Assembly: GCA_023333565.1 (NCBI GenBank)
Contig: JAJKFH010003746.1
Coordinates: forward strand, 1 to 64,000
Length of the DNA: 64,000 nucleotides
Source: Puffinus mauretanicus
Taxonomy: Eukaryota; Chordata; Aves; Procellariiformes; Procellariidae
Direction of reading: 5' to 3'
Part shown: positions 1 through 12,620 of the stretch, one piece after another
Numbering within the stretch: the first letter of the stretch is position 1
How the letters are laid out: every line of letters begins with the position of its first letter
The notes under the pieces: generated by a model
The model's input: the letters and a program-made list of their open reading frames with translations, nothing else
Database searches by the model: none
What the model was told of the DNA's origin: nothing
Made by a program: the position numbers and the translations under genes

Positions 1-16
1 GGGGGGGGGGGGGGGG
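1..16. repeat. G16 homopolymer at the window edge
   Basis: The window opens with sixteen G. It may continue to the left, or be an assembly artefact of a difficult G-run. Confidence 0.7.
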
Positions 17-2599
17 AAGTGTGTTCCATAACTCAAGCACTAAAATCACTACAAAAGAGTAACAGCTATGAAATATTTAAGAGTCAACATTCATATCGTT
101 AGACTTCAAAGGATACCACCTTCTCAGCGCCAGCTTCTCGCATTGATCATCTGCGGAACGAGCAGTCTCACATCGGTTTGTTTGCAGAAACTTCTTCCCA
201 ACCACATCAGCTAGAAATGAAACACTTGAATTCTCTAAAAGCCATAAAACGCCCTTGCAGAGATCTGCTCTGCACCTTCTTGAGTCCACTTCTGGATTTC
301 TCAGGAACTTCGTAAATAATTTAATATTTCCATGGGGAGAATAGGAATGCTCTTTAAGAACAAGAAGATATTAAACACTATCAAGGAGGTAAGAGGCTTT
401 TGAACATGAAAGTTATGTATTTGCAAAGCCTTCCTCCAGTTTTCACATACCCTCTTCTTCATATGTAACCACGACGGGTAGAACTGCAGTAAACATTTAA
501 ACTGCATTGCATTATTGTGTATAATAAGAGCTTGACATTTTTATTTTCTCCAAGGAGAAGCACTGCCTATATGCTCTCTAGTGGATGAACAGGGTTTTTA
601 CAAGGTCCCTCCTTCCCCCTCCTTTAAATGTGATCAAATGTGATTTGAAAGGCTTTTTATGCTGCCAGAATCCCAGTCCAAGGTTTTGTGTTTCTCTAGC
701 AACAATGACACACTAACAACCGAAGCAGGGCAGAGAGCAGCTTCTCCTCCATCTCTCTACTGCATCAGGTGCCATCTGTGTCAGGGGAGTGGGAACACCA
801 CACAACTTTTGACCTGGGCCTTGGCGAGGACTGAGGGTAAATGGATTAGTATTAAATTCTTTTAAGTCACATTTTGAAGTGTACGTTCGTCATGGGCATC
901 CATACGTGAAGTCTTTCAGAGACAATTCCACAATTTCACGAGTAACTGTACCCTTCCAGGAGTCAAATATCAAGTATGAATTCACCGAGGAGGACTTCTT
1001 CTCAGGCTCCCTGCCTCGCAACCACTCCTCTTTTCTCCACTGCCCGTAAGTCCCAGCTGGAAGGAAAGAGGCTGTTCAGAGATTTTCTCCTAGAAAGACT
1101 TTGTTCTCCACACTGAAAGCATGTTGGGGACGGATGCAAGAAGGGACTCACAAGTTTGACCTAACTAAATGCCACCATGGTTTCAGAACCAACTGCACCC
1201 CCGCGTAGACAGCAAAGTAGCCAGTATTTGGGGAATTCACATTTACAAGCCAAGACTAAGCACTGCTGCAAAATCCTTATCTTTGCTTCAACCATTTTTG
1301 AGCAAACCAGGGGCTTTAGGCTCCAGGGGCCATGACCTTTCATCAACACTAAGTTAAAACAAGCTATCCTAAAGATTGTCAGTGTTTTCCCATTTTGACA
1401 GAGGAATCCTGTGAGCAAGCCTCTCCCCTCCCAGACAGCAGGTGCACAAGCTGCAAGAGCCCATTTTCCTTTAGATTAGGTGTATGCATCACTCCTTAAA
1501 AATTTATAAATCACTTAGCTTTCCAAGATTAAAATTCCCAGTAGAGTAACCGGAATTACAGCCATGCTAGCAGTAACGGAGAAGAGAGTTTGTTAGAGTT
1601 GGCATAATACAGTGAACCATACTATAAATTACTTTAGGAAACGGCTGCTAATGCCCTTTCTGTACAGGCTTGGGGGATACCACTCTCCCTGCAGTCCATT
1701 TCTGTGGAAATTAAAGAAGTTTAATCATTTGAGCAGAGGATATAGGCTTCTGCTCATCTGAAAGCATTTTTTTCCCCACCTAGAGGGCATAATCACCAAT
1801 TAAACCTAGATAATATAGATTTAATTATTTTTATTGGCTAATACGGTCTCTATCAGCAAGGAAAGAAAATACACTTTCAGAACTACCGTCAGAAATTAGC
1901 ACGTTTACAACAAGCGGCTAATTGCTGCGAGATGAGACACTTCTTGGGACAGTTTCTTAGAGCCAACTGATGGAGAGTTCCTGCAGGAGGCTTTGACGAG
2001 CAGGAAAAAAAAACAAAACTGAAACAACAAAGAAAACCCTGAAACCCCTCTTTGTTCCTTCTCAACTCACCTTTTCTTTTCTTCTTCCCTTTCCTTCTTG
2101 ACTCTGATTTCTGAATTTTTAGAAGTCTTCAAAAAAATATTTTTATATATTGTGCATTCTGTACGCTGAAAACCACGTATCTCCTCCTTTTTGGCTTTTG
2201 AAGTCTGGCACCTTTGTAGACGGCCTTATGTTGGGACTTCACTTTTGGTTTGCTTTGAAAATGTTCATTAAACCAGCACATTTTAAAAATGCCTCCCTTT
2301 CCTGGTTTCTACTCATGTCCCTAGATATGTCCGCACATCACCTTGTCCCATCTCAGATGCATGAAGTCCTGATGTCTGAGGCTGTGCAGGACACGCCGTT
2401 GGATCCCTCTCTCATCAATGGAGAGAAACCGGCTCTCCAAGGCCATTTGTTCGGTCTGTCTTACACCCGCAGCTCAGGAAGAGATGAACACCCCGAGGAG
2501 CACAGAAGAACCCGAGATTACAGCCTCAGATTTCAGAGTTGGCTGCTTGAGCCAGGGCCAGTAATTCCTATTTTAATCCCCTTTCAAGAAAATCTGGGC
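17..2599. other. CELF2 intron sequence, no gene seen
   Basis: AT-rich unique-looking DNA. Short reading frames here lack homology cues or splice context. The only part I single out is the motif-rich 1740-1960 stretch. A polypyrimidine tract at 2047-2125 lies on the plus strand, antisense to CELF2, and has no plausible exon after it. Confidence 0.5.
1740..1960. promoter_or_regulatory. Homeobox-motif-rich intronic stretch, candidate conserved element
   Basis: Repeated TTAATT/CTAATT words (ATCACCAATTAAACC, GATTTAATTATTTTTATTGG, GCGGCTAATTGCTGCG) with no repeat hallmark. A low-confidence enhancer candidate within the CELF2 intron. Confidence 0.25.
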
Positions 2600-3420
2600 T
2601 CTAGTCTATAGCCCACTGCGACTCAGAGATCCACAGGTGGAAAACCACTGCTGTAGCATGACCGAGCACCGCGCGGGGCGAACGCCGGTATCACTGCGGG
2701 GAGACAGCATCGCAGCTGGGCAAGACGCACAGATGGTACGCCGGGTTCTGCCAATTATCACCACGATATCACCCGCGATAGCAAAGAGGCACCAATACCG
2801 GTATTCAGCACCACGCACCGCTCTGCTGGGGCCTGGCACGTGGGCGGTTCACCCTGCGGTCTCTGCCATCGTGTCTTTTTTGTTAGCACGACCCGCGGCT
2901 GCCAGGATTAAAGCCTGCTGGAGGGGCACCTCCGAAAGCAGCACGGACGCAACCCCGCGTCTGTTAAGTGCCAGTACCACCTGCTTTGTATTCCATCCTT
3001 TTGCAAATACCACCATCCATCAGGTTTGTTTTTTCTTTTCCCTGCAAGCATCTCTAAGGGAGAGGTAGAAACACGGATGCTGCAGCGCGACCTTCCTCAA
3101 GCTCCAACTTTTTCCCCTCTCTTTACTTCTCCCCAGCTCTGCTCAGGAGAGGAGTTTGGTGCTGCCCGACCCGAGAGCTGCAACCGAAGCCACGCTGCAG
3201 CACCTGTGTGCAGGGTGAATCAGCAGCTTTTCCCCAAAAAAAGGCTGCTGGGAGAGCCGGGGCAGTTACATAAGGCTGCAGCAGCCCAGGAAAGCTGACG
3301 ACAGAGAGAGACGAGGCAAGAGCAGCAGCGGGAAAGCTCGTCAGGGGACATGGATGCCTCTCGCAGAGGACCCACCAGATAACCCTTTATGGTGAAATGC
3401 AGAGTGGTAACTCACATTTC
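2600..3420. other. GC- and CpG-richer intronic patch, possible regulatory element
   Basis: CpG is more frequent here than in the flanks, though below a classical island. The patch holds an E-box-containing word CACCTGTGTG and a MARE/AP-1-like TGAATCAGC (about 3201-3225), and a TATA-like TTACATAAGG near 3267. Its left edge ('ggaaaaccactgctgtag') resembles the terminus of some hAT-type DNA transposons, but the opposite end is not visible. The reading frames here look like chance. Confidence 0.3.
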
Positions 3421-4419
3421 TCAGTTCTCCACAGCGGAGGACCGAACGACTGGTGGCCCTACGCGAGGCGGTGGAGATGGAGCTCCCTTTCGAGTCGTGG
3501 CCACGCGCAGGAAGCAGCCACTAATTGTCTGTCGGCTCTGGGACGTTCAGGGGGGATGATGGGTGACGAGGGGGCCTGACAACCCCTCTGAGGCATGTCC
3601 TCGACTCCTCTGCACACTGGCGAAACAGAGGAGATGAAGGGAATCAGGCTACGCCTTGCTACAGGAGCTGTTATTCCTTAAGCATCCCTGAAGGCATCAT
3701 TATATGCACTGTCAGTAGGGCTCTCGCTACTCTATAGGAAGGGAAAAGGTGACTAATGACTACCACAGGAGGACATCCAACTAAGTGCTGCACCTTTCCC
3801 ACTGCACTCCAAGCTACAGCTGGATCATTTGAAAACATGCAGACTGTCAACCCCCTATCACATATAATTTTAATTGACTGCCATTTCAGAAACCTCTTCC
3901 AACCTGGGAGTTCACATCCTACTTCCACTCTGCAAAGCCATCACAAATCCTCTTGAGCATTCTCCATTTTTCATATTCCTTCTTGGTTTCTGGATTCTGC
4001 ATTTACATTTCCAAAACGTCTCTCAAAGCTCCCCTCAAGGGGGGCTGGAATTTGCTAGTCAGAAGCATGGCATGCATGTTTGTATAGTAATACTGACCGC
4101 TTTCACAAGGGACTGCTTGTGATCAGGAATACAAAAGAAGAGCCAGGAGGATTTTTCCATGCGACTTTTCTTTTTATCTTGAGTTTGAGTGGTTTTGTTT
4201 TTTCTTTAATCACCACATACTAGTCACAAACCCTGAGAGGAGATTTACTATCTGCATTACCGTCTCTGACACAGCCCTTTTTTGCACCCTCAAACACATC
4301 CAGAACACCCGTTCTTCACTCCCTGCCAGGATCTTTCTGCTTCACCACTTCCAACATGTTCCTTTTTTTATCACTCCCTCCCCATTCCCACTCCTTCGCT
4401 TTAGTATTTCTTTCCCAGG

Positions 4420-4530
4420 ACTCTGCAATTTTTCAAACTGTTCCTTTTGGAGGGCAGCACCTCCTTGACTACACTAAAATCCCTCCTGAAAACACATCTG
4501 CTGAATCGCTTGCAAGAAATTAGTCCTGCA
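4420..4530 (+). repeat. Possible L2/L3-type LINE 3'UTR relic
   Basis: 'aaatccctcctgaaaacaca' with 'tctgctgaatcgcttgcaag', preceded by a C/T-rich stretch, resembles the 'aaaacccacctcttccaggaagcc' portion of ancient amniote LINE tails. The match is short and no polarity-confirming end is visible, so this is tentative. Confidence 0.25.
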
Positions 4531-7500
4531 AATTGTGTCTCTCTTTATATGCATCTGCGTGCCTGTTCCCCCAGCCCAGGTTCACCTACCCAGGAGCACA
4601 GTCACCCTAGACTTCAGCTGGGAACAACAGAGAGAGGGAGGGAGGAACACCTCCGGAGGATCATTCTGAGCACCTAAGATTTAATGTAATAGAACTATTA
4701 ATAATACATAAGAAAAGAATTATCCAGAGCTTTTTAGTCAGAAAAATCTACAGCTCAAGTCCCATCTGAACTGAAGAGAGATTTTTTTTTTTCTGTTTGC
4801 TGGGACGTGAATTAGTACCAAGTACATAACCTACATTTCCAGTTGAACGTGCGGTGTTGCATACAGTCCTTGCTTTATATTTTAGTTCCTTCTTCCAAGT
4901 ATAATTATCTTAAGCTTACATTGAAATGCATTTGTCATTTACTGCCCATCATGTCAACTGTCAAGGCTTTTTTTTTTTTTTTTTAATCCTGTTCCCTGTT
5001 CCGTTGTTCCCAGTCATTAACTCCATCTCCAATTTTAGTATTTACAGCCCTAAATTGGATGGATAGCTTGTTTGCAGCACAGGCACTCAAATTGCAATTG
5101 TTGGTGTCTCTCTTTCATTTCATTTTTAGCACTATATGCACAGGGTTGAATTCTCCAAGTCATGGGAGACAAAGTACTTAATGGACAAACCGGACCATGT
5201 CCTTAACCGTGGACTCAGTGGGGCCCTATATCATCAAAATTAGGCACTTAGTTAAACACTTTGCTGAATCAGCGCCAACACACCCAGAGCCTTAAAGCCC
5301 TGAGCACCATCTTTAAAAAGGGATCTTAGCCCCACTCTTATTCACTTCAGTGCAACCTGAAAGTTTCCATCACACATGAACTTATCTTTGCTCTCTCAAA
5401 TGGGGTCTAATTCAAGCTTCTAATCTGTGGCTTTTTATCTTATTCATTGCTCCCTGAATGTGGAATTCACTATCTATTTTCAAAAGGGAAGTAAGTACAA
5501 CCACTGTTTCCTAGACAACAGAAGAGCAAAATTAACTCTTCCCCCGCCCCTCCCAAAACAGAGGTAGTAATATTGAATTTTGCTATCTAAACCACATTAA
5601 AGAAGAGCTTCTGCTAAAATAACCGACATTATAAAGCAATGCATAGCAAAAAAAAAAAAAAGTGTCACGCTGCTACGTCACGAAAACATACCTTGCCTTT
5701 CACTCCACATCCTTTCCCAAACAAAACACAATTAGCCTCAGCTACAGAATCTACAGACTCATCTTTACTTATGATAATTAAAGCAGAGAAAAGGAATTAA
5801 AAAAATTTCACTCATCTAGTGTGGGTAAAAATCCCTGCTTTTTCAGCAGGGCACACAAACAGAATTTTGCAGTTGATCGTCTTTGCATGACATTTCAGCA
5901 GGCACCAATATGACATAAATCTTAGAGTTTGCAAAAAAACAAAGCCCAAGTTAATCTGAACCTATTGCGCTGGTTTTTAGCATGCTACAATACACTGAGG
6001 CATATTCATCCAACGGGATTACTGGGCTGGCTGAACCTCTTCACCTTTATAACCTGGAATCCAGGGATACCTCATGCTGAGGAACCTGTACCTGCTTTTA
6101 CATTATTTGCTTGTAAAACTGCTGGACTGCACCACTTTGAGGTGACACTAAAGGGGAAAAAGCATTCTTAGACATCAATAAAGCAAAACTATTTCAACTT
6201 GGTTTATATTTCAGTGCTTTACGATTAGTTTTATGGAGCCTTGAGGATCCTGGGGTCTTTTTGTGGTTGTGTTTTGTAGCCATTTGCCTGGGTTGTACCC
6301 ATGCAATTTGAGTGCAGAGTCTTACAGCCCAGAACCAGAGTCATTCCTGAGACACACCACAATACAAATAGAAGCGATTTGGGGGCATCATATACGTTTA
6401 TAACAGATGTGAAGAAGAGATTTGTTTTCTCTGATGGGGAAAACTCCCAAGGCACCATACGAGTCCTCTACAGACGTGTATCACGCAATAGCACAGTCCG
6501 CAAGCCTGCTACACGATCATAGCATGGTTCATGTAGCTCCTGGACGTTTTTACTGTAAAACTATGCCTATAGTATAAAGAACTGGAGCCAGCAACACGAG
6601 AACACTCTAAATAGCCACCAAGTTCTCAAATATACAACTACAGAGTACATATAGGAGTCAGTACCACATCGTGTCCAGTGTGTAGAAGAGAGATGACAAA
6701 TCTCTTCCTTTAATACAGACATGTTTGGGTTTTTTTGCTCCCTTCCCCCAGCCCCAGTGCACAGCACAGCAATCCATCACGCCTCCAAGCCTTCTTCCCT
6801 TCACCAAAAACATCCTTGCTTGTGTTGAGTTGCATTGGTAAAGGAGAAAAAAACAAAGGAAAAAAGAAGCGTATATTGTAAAGGAGGGGAGAAACAGGAT
6901 TCTTGATAGTTACCTACTCACACAGTGCTTAAAGACATGCTTGGACACAGCACAGTCACTCATATAAACACTATTATAGTACCTGCACATATATATGTCC
7001 ATGCATATTTTCCTCCTTTCCAGGCCATGCAGATCTCCAAGCTGCCCTGAATGTCAGAGACATCCAGGGAGAACTGCAGATAAGAATTTTAGACTTAAGA
7101 GTACAAGTCACAAAATGCATTATTTGGCTGTCAAACCAGGACTTGCTAAATTAATGAAGCATTTTAATTCCCAGATCAACAGAAGCAAAGTTAATTTTGT
7201 GAAAGTGTGCTAGATTCCAAACCTATTACTATTAAGACTAACTTAAACCTCATCTACATTCTTCAGGGAACAGGAGAGGAGAATAAACAGAGGTGAAATT
7301 AAGCACAAATGTGAAGTGGTATTTTTTTTTTGACTGCAGTAATTTTGATGAAAGAAACTTAGAGGCCTGTTAACACTAATGCCTAATAGACTGGTCCATT
7401 TTCCAGCAGCCTACCAGATGCCATTTTCTTTATGCACACTTTTTTTTCTCCTTCCGCCCTTCAACAACCAGCAAATACATTTGTTTTTGCAGGGGTTAAG

Positions 7501-9316
7501 CCTATATTTCCCAAATGATTATTTGCACTGTAGGAGCTGCTCAGATCTTTCATGGATCAGGGTCCCCAGAATTAGGTTTTGCATAAACACAGTACAAGGA
7601 AATGGTCTTTTCTCTAAAGACCTTGCACAGTCTAAGGTCTCAAATGAGTCTGAAATGAGAAGCAAATTTATTCAGTAAAAGGAGTTCAGGACAGAGCTGA
7701 GCTCTTGACTGTAAGTGGTCGGTCTGTAGACAATCTTCTATGGCTTTGACACTGCAAAGCAGCCTTTGAGCTGTATAGCACATTAATAAATAGTAAGATT
7801 ACTCCACTAATCACCAGAGAAGTGCAGAACTGGATCCACAGCCTTCCTTTAAAGGAACAATATTTACTTTAAGGTTAGAAAAGGTCTATATATATCAATT
7901 GGATGTTCTAAGACAGTCAGTCTTGGGAAAGGGGGGTAGTGATGATATGGGATAAGACTTACACACAAATAAGAACTACTATGATCTCTACAGGCCAGGA
8001 AACATTTAATTTGGAAGACCAGATTTGTCTTGCACTGTCCTTGTGAGTCCCGAGTTCAACGGTTTTGAAGAGGAGGGATGGAAAGGCCCTACTGTTTCCA
8101 CCGTTGCACAGGAAATCACCAAACAATTTGGCAGGGAACTTGGTTGGTATAAAGACACTGAGGTTCAAGTTTCTCACTCAAATCGGGTCAGTCTAGACAG
8201 TGGTCCACTTGGTAGCTTGCTAGCTCATCGGGATCAATCTCTTTTTTTACCCACTTCCACTCCTGAGCAAAGGGCTGTTCCTTGACAGAAAGCTGGCATA
8301 CTTCTACAAAACCAACTGCGATAACAAAAACTTGACATTTTGCAGAGAGAGTATTTTCACTGGAAGTTTCCCAAACCACATAAACCTAAATCTCCATCCT
8401 CGCTTTCAGCATTTGACGAAGAGCTTCTGAGACAAGCCTGCATTTGGGATGCTTCTTTTCCTTTCTCTGAGCCTACTGATTTCTAGTTGGCTTGGATGGA
8501 GTTGCTGAAAGCAGCTCTAGGGCTCAGCCTGGACAAATGGGTCACTTAGAACCAGCCAATTAACAAGACATTCTTCACCTAACTTGTCTCAAATCAAGAT
8601 GGACTTACATAAAGACGAACCTGATGGAAAAATCTAGTCTCATTTTTGTGCAACACAAGGGTGTCCCACCAGGCCCTTCAAAGGCAAAGGCTTATTCCTG
8701 AGTAAATACTTGACGAAACCAAATTAATCAGCCCCACTCAGGCATTTTATAGTTTGATCCATGGATCTCCCAAGGATAAGAAAAAGCAGGACCTGAAAGG
8801 ACAGAAGTCCTGCAGGTGGCAACCATGGAAGAATCATTATCCTTGTATACTGCATTAATCCCACATAAGAAGGTACTCACAAAGCTAGTTTTAGGCATAG
8901 GAATTGAGTGCCCTGGGTTCCCTCTACAGACACCAGACAAAAAGCTCCTCAGATGGATGATGCAGGGCACTGACGTTTGGCTCCAACAGGACATTTCAGA
9001 ACTGCAGCCTCTCATTCTCCACTGATTATGGAGGAAGCCAAGAAAGGTAATTCTCCTTGCAAAACCACCAAAGGCTCCAGGCTGGGTTGAAAGGACAGTT
9101 GTATATTAAGATGAGAAGACAGATTCAACTTCCCTGTGTTTCAATATCAAATGTTCTTTACCAAGACATTGACATACTTCATAAAAACGTTCAGAGCTCC
9201 TCAGAGAAAAAGCACTAAGTTAAAACTAAACCATCATTACTTCCATAGAAAATGAATATGAGGCTTTACAATATATTTCTGTGCTTGAAAAAATGGGTAG
9301 GAAGACTAAAATAATT

Positions 9317-9368
9317 GGCCTGATTTTCAGTGTCTAACTTTAGATACCCAAATTTGAAAATTTAGGTC
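9317..9368. repeat. Relic of an ancient amniote hairpin-like repeat (GGCCTGATTTTCA type)
   Basis: GGCCTGATTTTCA at the left and TGAAAATTTAGGTC at the right form an imperfect inverted pair about 25 bp apart. The same left word recurs at 54488-54499, and its complement at 63673-63686. I recall this motif from repeats shared by birds and turtles but cannot name the family. Confidence 0.4.
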
Positions 9369-11699
9369 ATGTGACAATCTATACTATTTAAATCTCATAT
9401 CCTGGATTACGGCAACACGAAGCCACCTTGTATTGTTCCTCTAGTTGCGATTTTAAAATGAGAACGGTTCAGGGTAAGAAGTAGATCTTCTCTGTATTAA
9501 AATGTTCTCAAAACTACATCATATTAATCAGCAGTAGGAACTACAGCGACTTCAAACTCAGTGCATTTTATTTTAAAGAATTAATCATTAAGAAAGGCCT
9601 CTGCATGCCTGGAAATGCAGAACCTTTGCCAAGTTTATCAATACACAGAGGCAAAATTGCTGTCAACCTGACCTGGACAATTGCAAAGGGTTCATTATTC
9701 ATGCTCATTCAATTTCTGGCTGTTTTGCTGAGACAAGGATGTTACTCAGTGCCAACTGAGATGGTGGTTTTGAGATGGACACTTTCCCACTATAAACTGG
9801 ACCACATCCACTAGCTTATTTCATGCACTGAACAGCTGTTTTGAGAAAAAAAAGAATCCTGATCCAAGCCAGTGTCCCAGAGGTAAAAGTTCCTGTAAAG
9901 AGAAATGGTATTCAGATGTAATGTTTATAAAATTATGTTTCAATTTCAATGTTGGTTTGGGAATAGAATACAAAGTCTCCTTTTAACCCTTTGCTTTCTA
10001 GCTTTGAAAATAGCCAAGCTAATACAACTTTGACCAAAAAAACCCCCAAACAAACCTCAAACTGCTTTCTCATGCAGTTTGCTATACCAAGTTTTAAGCA
10101 AAGCAGAGACTTTTCTGAATGCGTCACTAATACAGAAGGGTAAGGAGGAAAACGTTGTTAAGAACATCCCTTATATGTAGCAGGTTTGAGTGGTACTCTT
10201 AAAGTTGCATTTATGGTGAACCATAGTATTTTAATAGGGTGTGCCATTGCTATGTGAATGTATTCCCAACTATTTTGTATTGATTACATAATAAAGATAT
10301 GTGACAGATTCTTGCAAATATTTGCATTTATTACTTTCCACCATTATTCAGGTCAAGCATCTTTATCACTAAAGCTGTAGAATAAACCTTATTTATTTTG
10401 GTTCATCTGTTTGCTCCCTAGGGAGAAAACGGCACACACCATTAGAAATTTTAAAAAACCTATTTTGCTTGCACTTTCTATGCATATTTAGAGAACTTCC
10501 CAAGAATACAGCAGCCTGAAAATGGGAGAAATCACATTTCCTTTGAATTATTTATGTAGTTCTACTCCTTGAACACAAACATTTTCTTCCTTAGCCATTC
10601 TTATTTATATAATAGACCACCTGTTATATTACAGCAGCATCACAATACTTTCCACAAGTCCAGTAATGTCAGAGACACAGAAGTACAACAATCCACAGCT
10701 TGCCTATTTACCTTGATTTCAGAAAGCTAAGTACACATGATGGCAGCGGAAAACACCTTAAGTGAGTATTGTCATGCTTGAAAATGTCTACCCCGTTGTG
10801 TACAGCCTTCTTACCGCTCTGGTTTTTATATGCTTGGCTGGTCACTCATTTACAACTGCCGTGGTAACACCTGCTGTGAAATTATAGCTAAGGTTTTGTC
10901 CTGTTTAGTGGACTTTTAGGGTTAAAGAACACTTGGGCAGCTGAGCTGCAGGAGGACTTCCTTTGAAAACGTCTTAGGAAACTAGGACTTGCTGAAGGTA
11001 ACTGGGACTTAGAAGCCATCAAGTGCCTTCTGAAGATGGGATTGGGTCTCCTACACGGTTTCTGAGCTCCAGGAACCTTTATCTAACTGCAGTCACATAT
11101 GGTTGTTACTTTCTGGACTACTTTGCAAGGGAAAGCTAAGCAAGAATGCTTTAATTACCCATGCAGCATATTGCATGCTTATATTAATGATGCTTTTACA
11201 TCTGCAACACAAAAATAGGAGGTGCAGAGAGGTTTAGAGATGCTGTAGGATTTCATACCACAGTATCAACCTAACACCACTGTGATTTCTGAACAGTCCA
11301 GTCACCAGCTCCTCAAAAAAACACTCTATGTTTCCTTCTTGGTGGCATCCAAAACTCATCTGAAAGGCTGCTATCCCTTTTGAATTCAAAGACCCATATG
11401 TGACATTTGAAACGGAGGGGAAAAAAGCCCAAACCCAAAACACAAAAGACATTCCCTCCCCCAGCATCTGCCAGTTTGTTTATCTGCCTGTGCTTAAGCT
11501 CTTTGGCAGAAAGTATCTGCAAAATGTGTAGCATATAACTAATGTTATCACAAACCAAACCAAAATCCAAGTCCATTGAGAGGGCACAGGACCAAGAAAC
11601 AGGGAACTAGGCATCTCCTGGCCTTTGCCAGTGCCATCCAACGAGTCTGGACGCGTCTCCTGTAATTCAGGTGTGCTTCCATTTCATTTTTCACCTTTC

Positions 11700-11825
11700 A
11701 ACCATTTTTTTTCCTGTTGTTTAGACTGTATGCTTGTTAAGACAGGGACTTGTGGGTCTTTGTAGTACGCTTAGATAGGGTGAAGAGAAAAAGGAGCCCA
11801 TAGGCGTCATGTGGCTATCAACATT
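11700..11825 (+). repeat. CR1/L3-type LINE 3' end relic
   Basis: 'tttagactgtatgcttgtta', 'agacagggact', 'gggtctttgtagtacgcttag' and then 'ggagcccataggcgtcat' resemble the same LINE 3'UTR (tagactgtaagctc / ggcagggactgt / tttgtacagcgcctag / ggctcctaggcgctac). It is truncated and diverged, in the CELF2 intron and antisense to CELF2. Confidence 0.5.
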
Positions 11826-12399
11826 CAAAAAGAATTAACAGTCAGTTCAGTGCCTCCCAATATTCCAGTCCACCTTCTCTAAGTAAGGATAAGCGTCAGA
11901 AAATTAAGAGGAAAAGAAAACTTCTGCTCTTGGTTGCTCTAAAGCAACCACCGAAGCCAAAACCAAGCATATAAGGACACTTCTGTAAGTAGTCCCTTCT
12001 TAGATTCTTAAATATTATCAAGCTAGGAGAGAGAGAAGAGAAGCTAGCACACCCCAGGAGCAACAGATGCACAGGAACAGTTGAAATTTAGATGCTATTG
12101 GCAGGATTATCTTTAGGTCTCATATACAGTCAGCTCAAAAGGAATACATCTTCCACAAATGTAAATATTCTCTTGCAACGCTATACTTGTTTAACATCCA
12201 CTGCTGTATATTAGTTATTCCCCACCTATGATAACGACACAGTGCCATTAAGTAAACGCCACTGCTGCATGAGAGGTTCGATTTTAATACACACAAATGA
12301 ATTAAACTAGACATAAGCAGGTTATGAAACAATGAGAGAGTTGCCAAGAATCAAAGAAGAGATTGAATTTAACCACTATTAAAATGACAAAACTTGGGA

Positions 12400-12620
12400 T
12401 CACCAACTGTAAACAATTTTCATCACCTAATTAAACAGCCCATTAGTGTTTTCAAAAGAGATGGCTGGCGGTGGCCACTCAGAAAAACTGTTGACTTTGC
12501 AATGGTTTGTGCTCCAAGTTAATGGAGTTGATTTCAAATAAGCGCTTCCCCTATGCAATTCATTACAATCGCATCAAATCCTTTGTGTAACGCTGTTCGC
12601 TCTGGAATCAAAACACGAGC
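12400..12620. promoter_or_regulatory. Candidate conserved non-coding element in the CELF2 intron
   Basis: Complex, non-repetitive sequence with TAATTAAACAGCCCATTAG and several ATT-core words (ATTCATTACAATC), next to a GC-richer block (12615-12690). No coding frame. The call rests on texture alone. Confidence 0.2.

Noticed and set aside
2150..2611. 153-codon plus-strand frame
   Set aside because: No family resemblance, antisense to CELF2 in an intron, no promoter or splice context.
2620..2655. hAT-transposon-like terminus ('ggaaaaccactgctgtag')
   Set aside because: No partner terminal inverted repeat or 8-bp target duplication could be found upstream.
11220..11290. MIR-like words ('gaggtgcagagaggttt') in reverse orientation
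   Set aside because: One short match only, and the following segments do not keep MIR order, so I did not annotate it.
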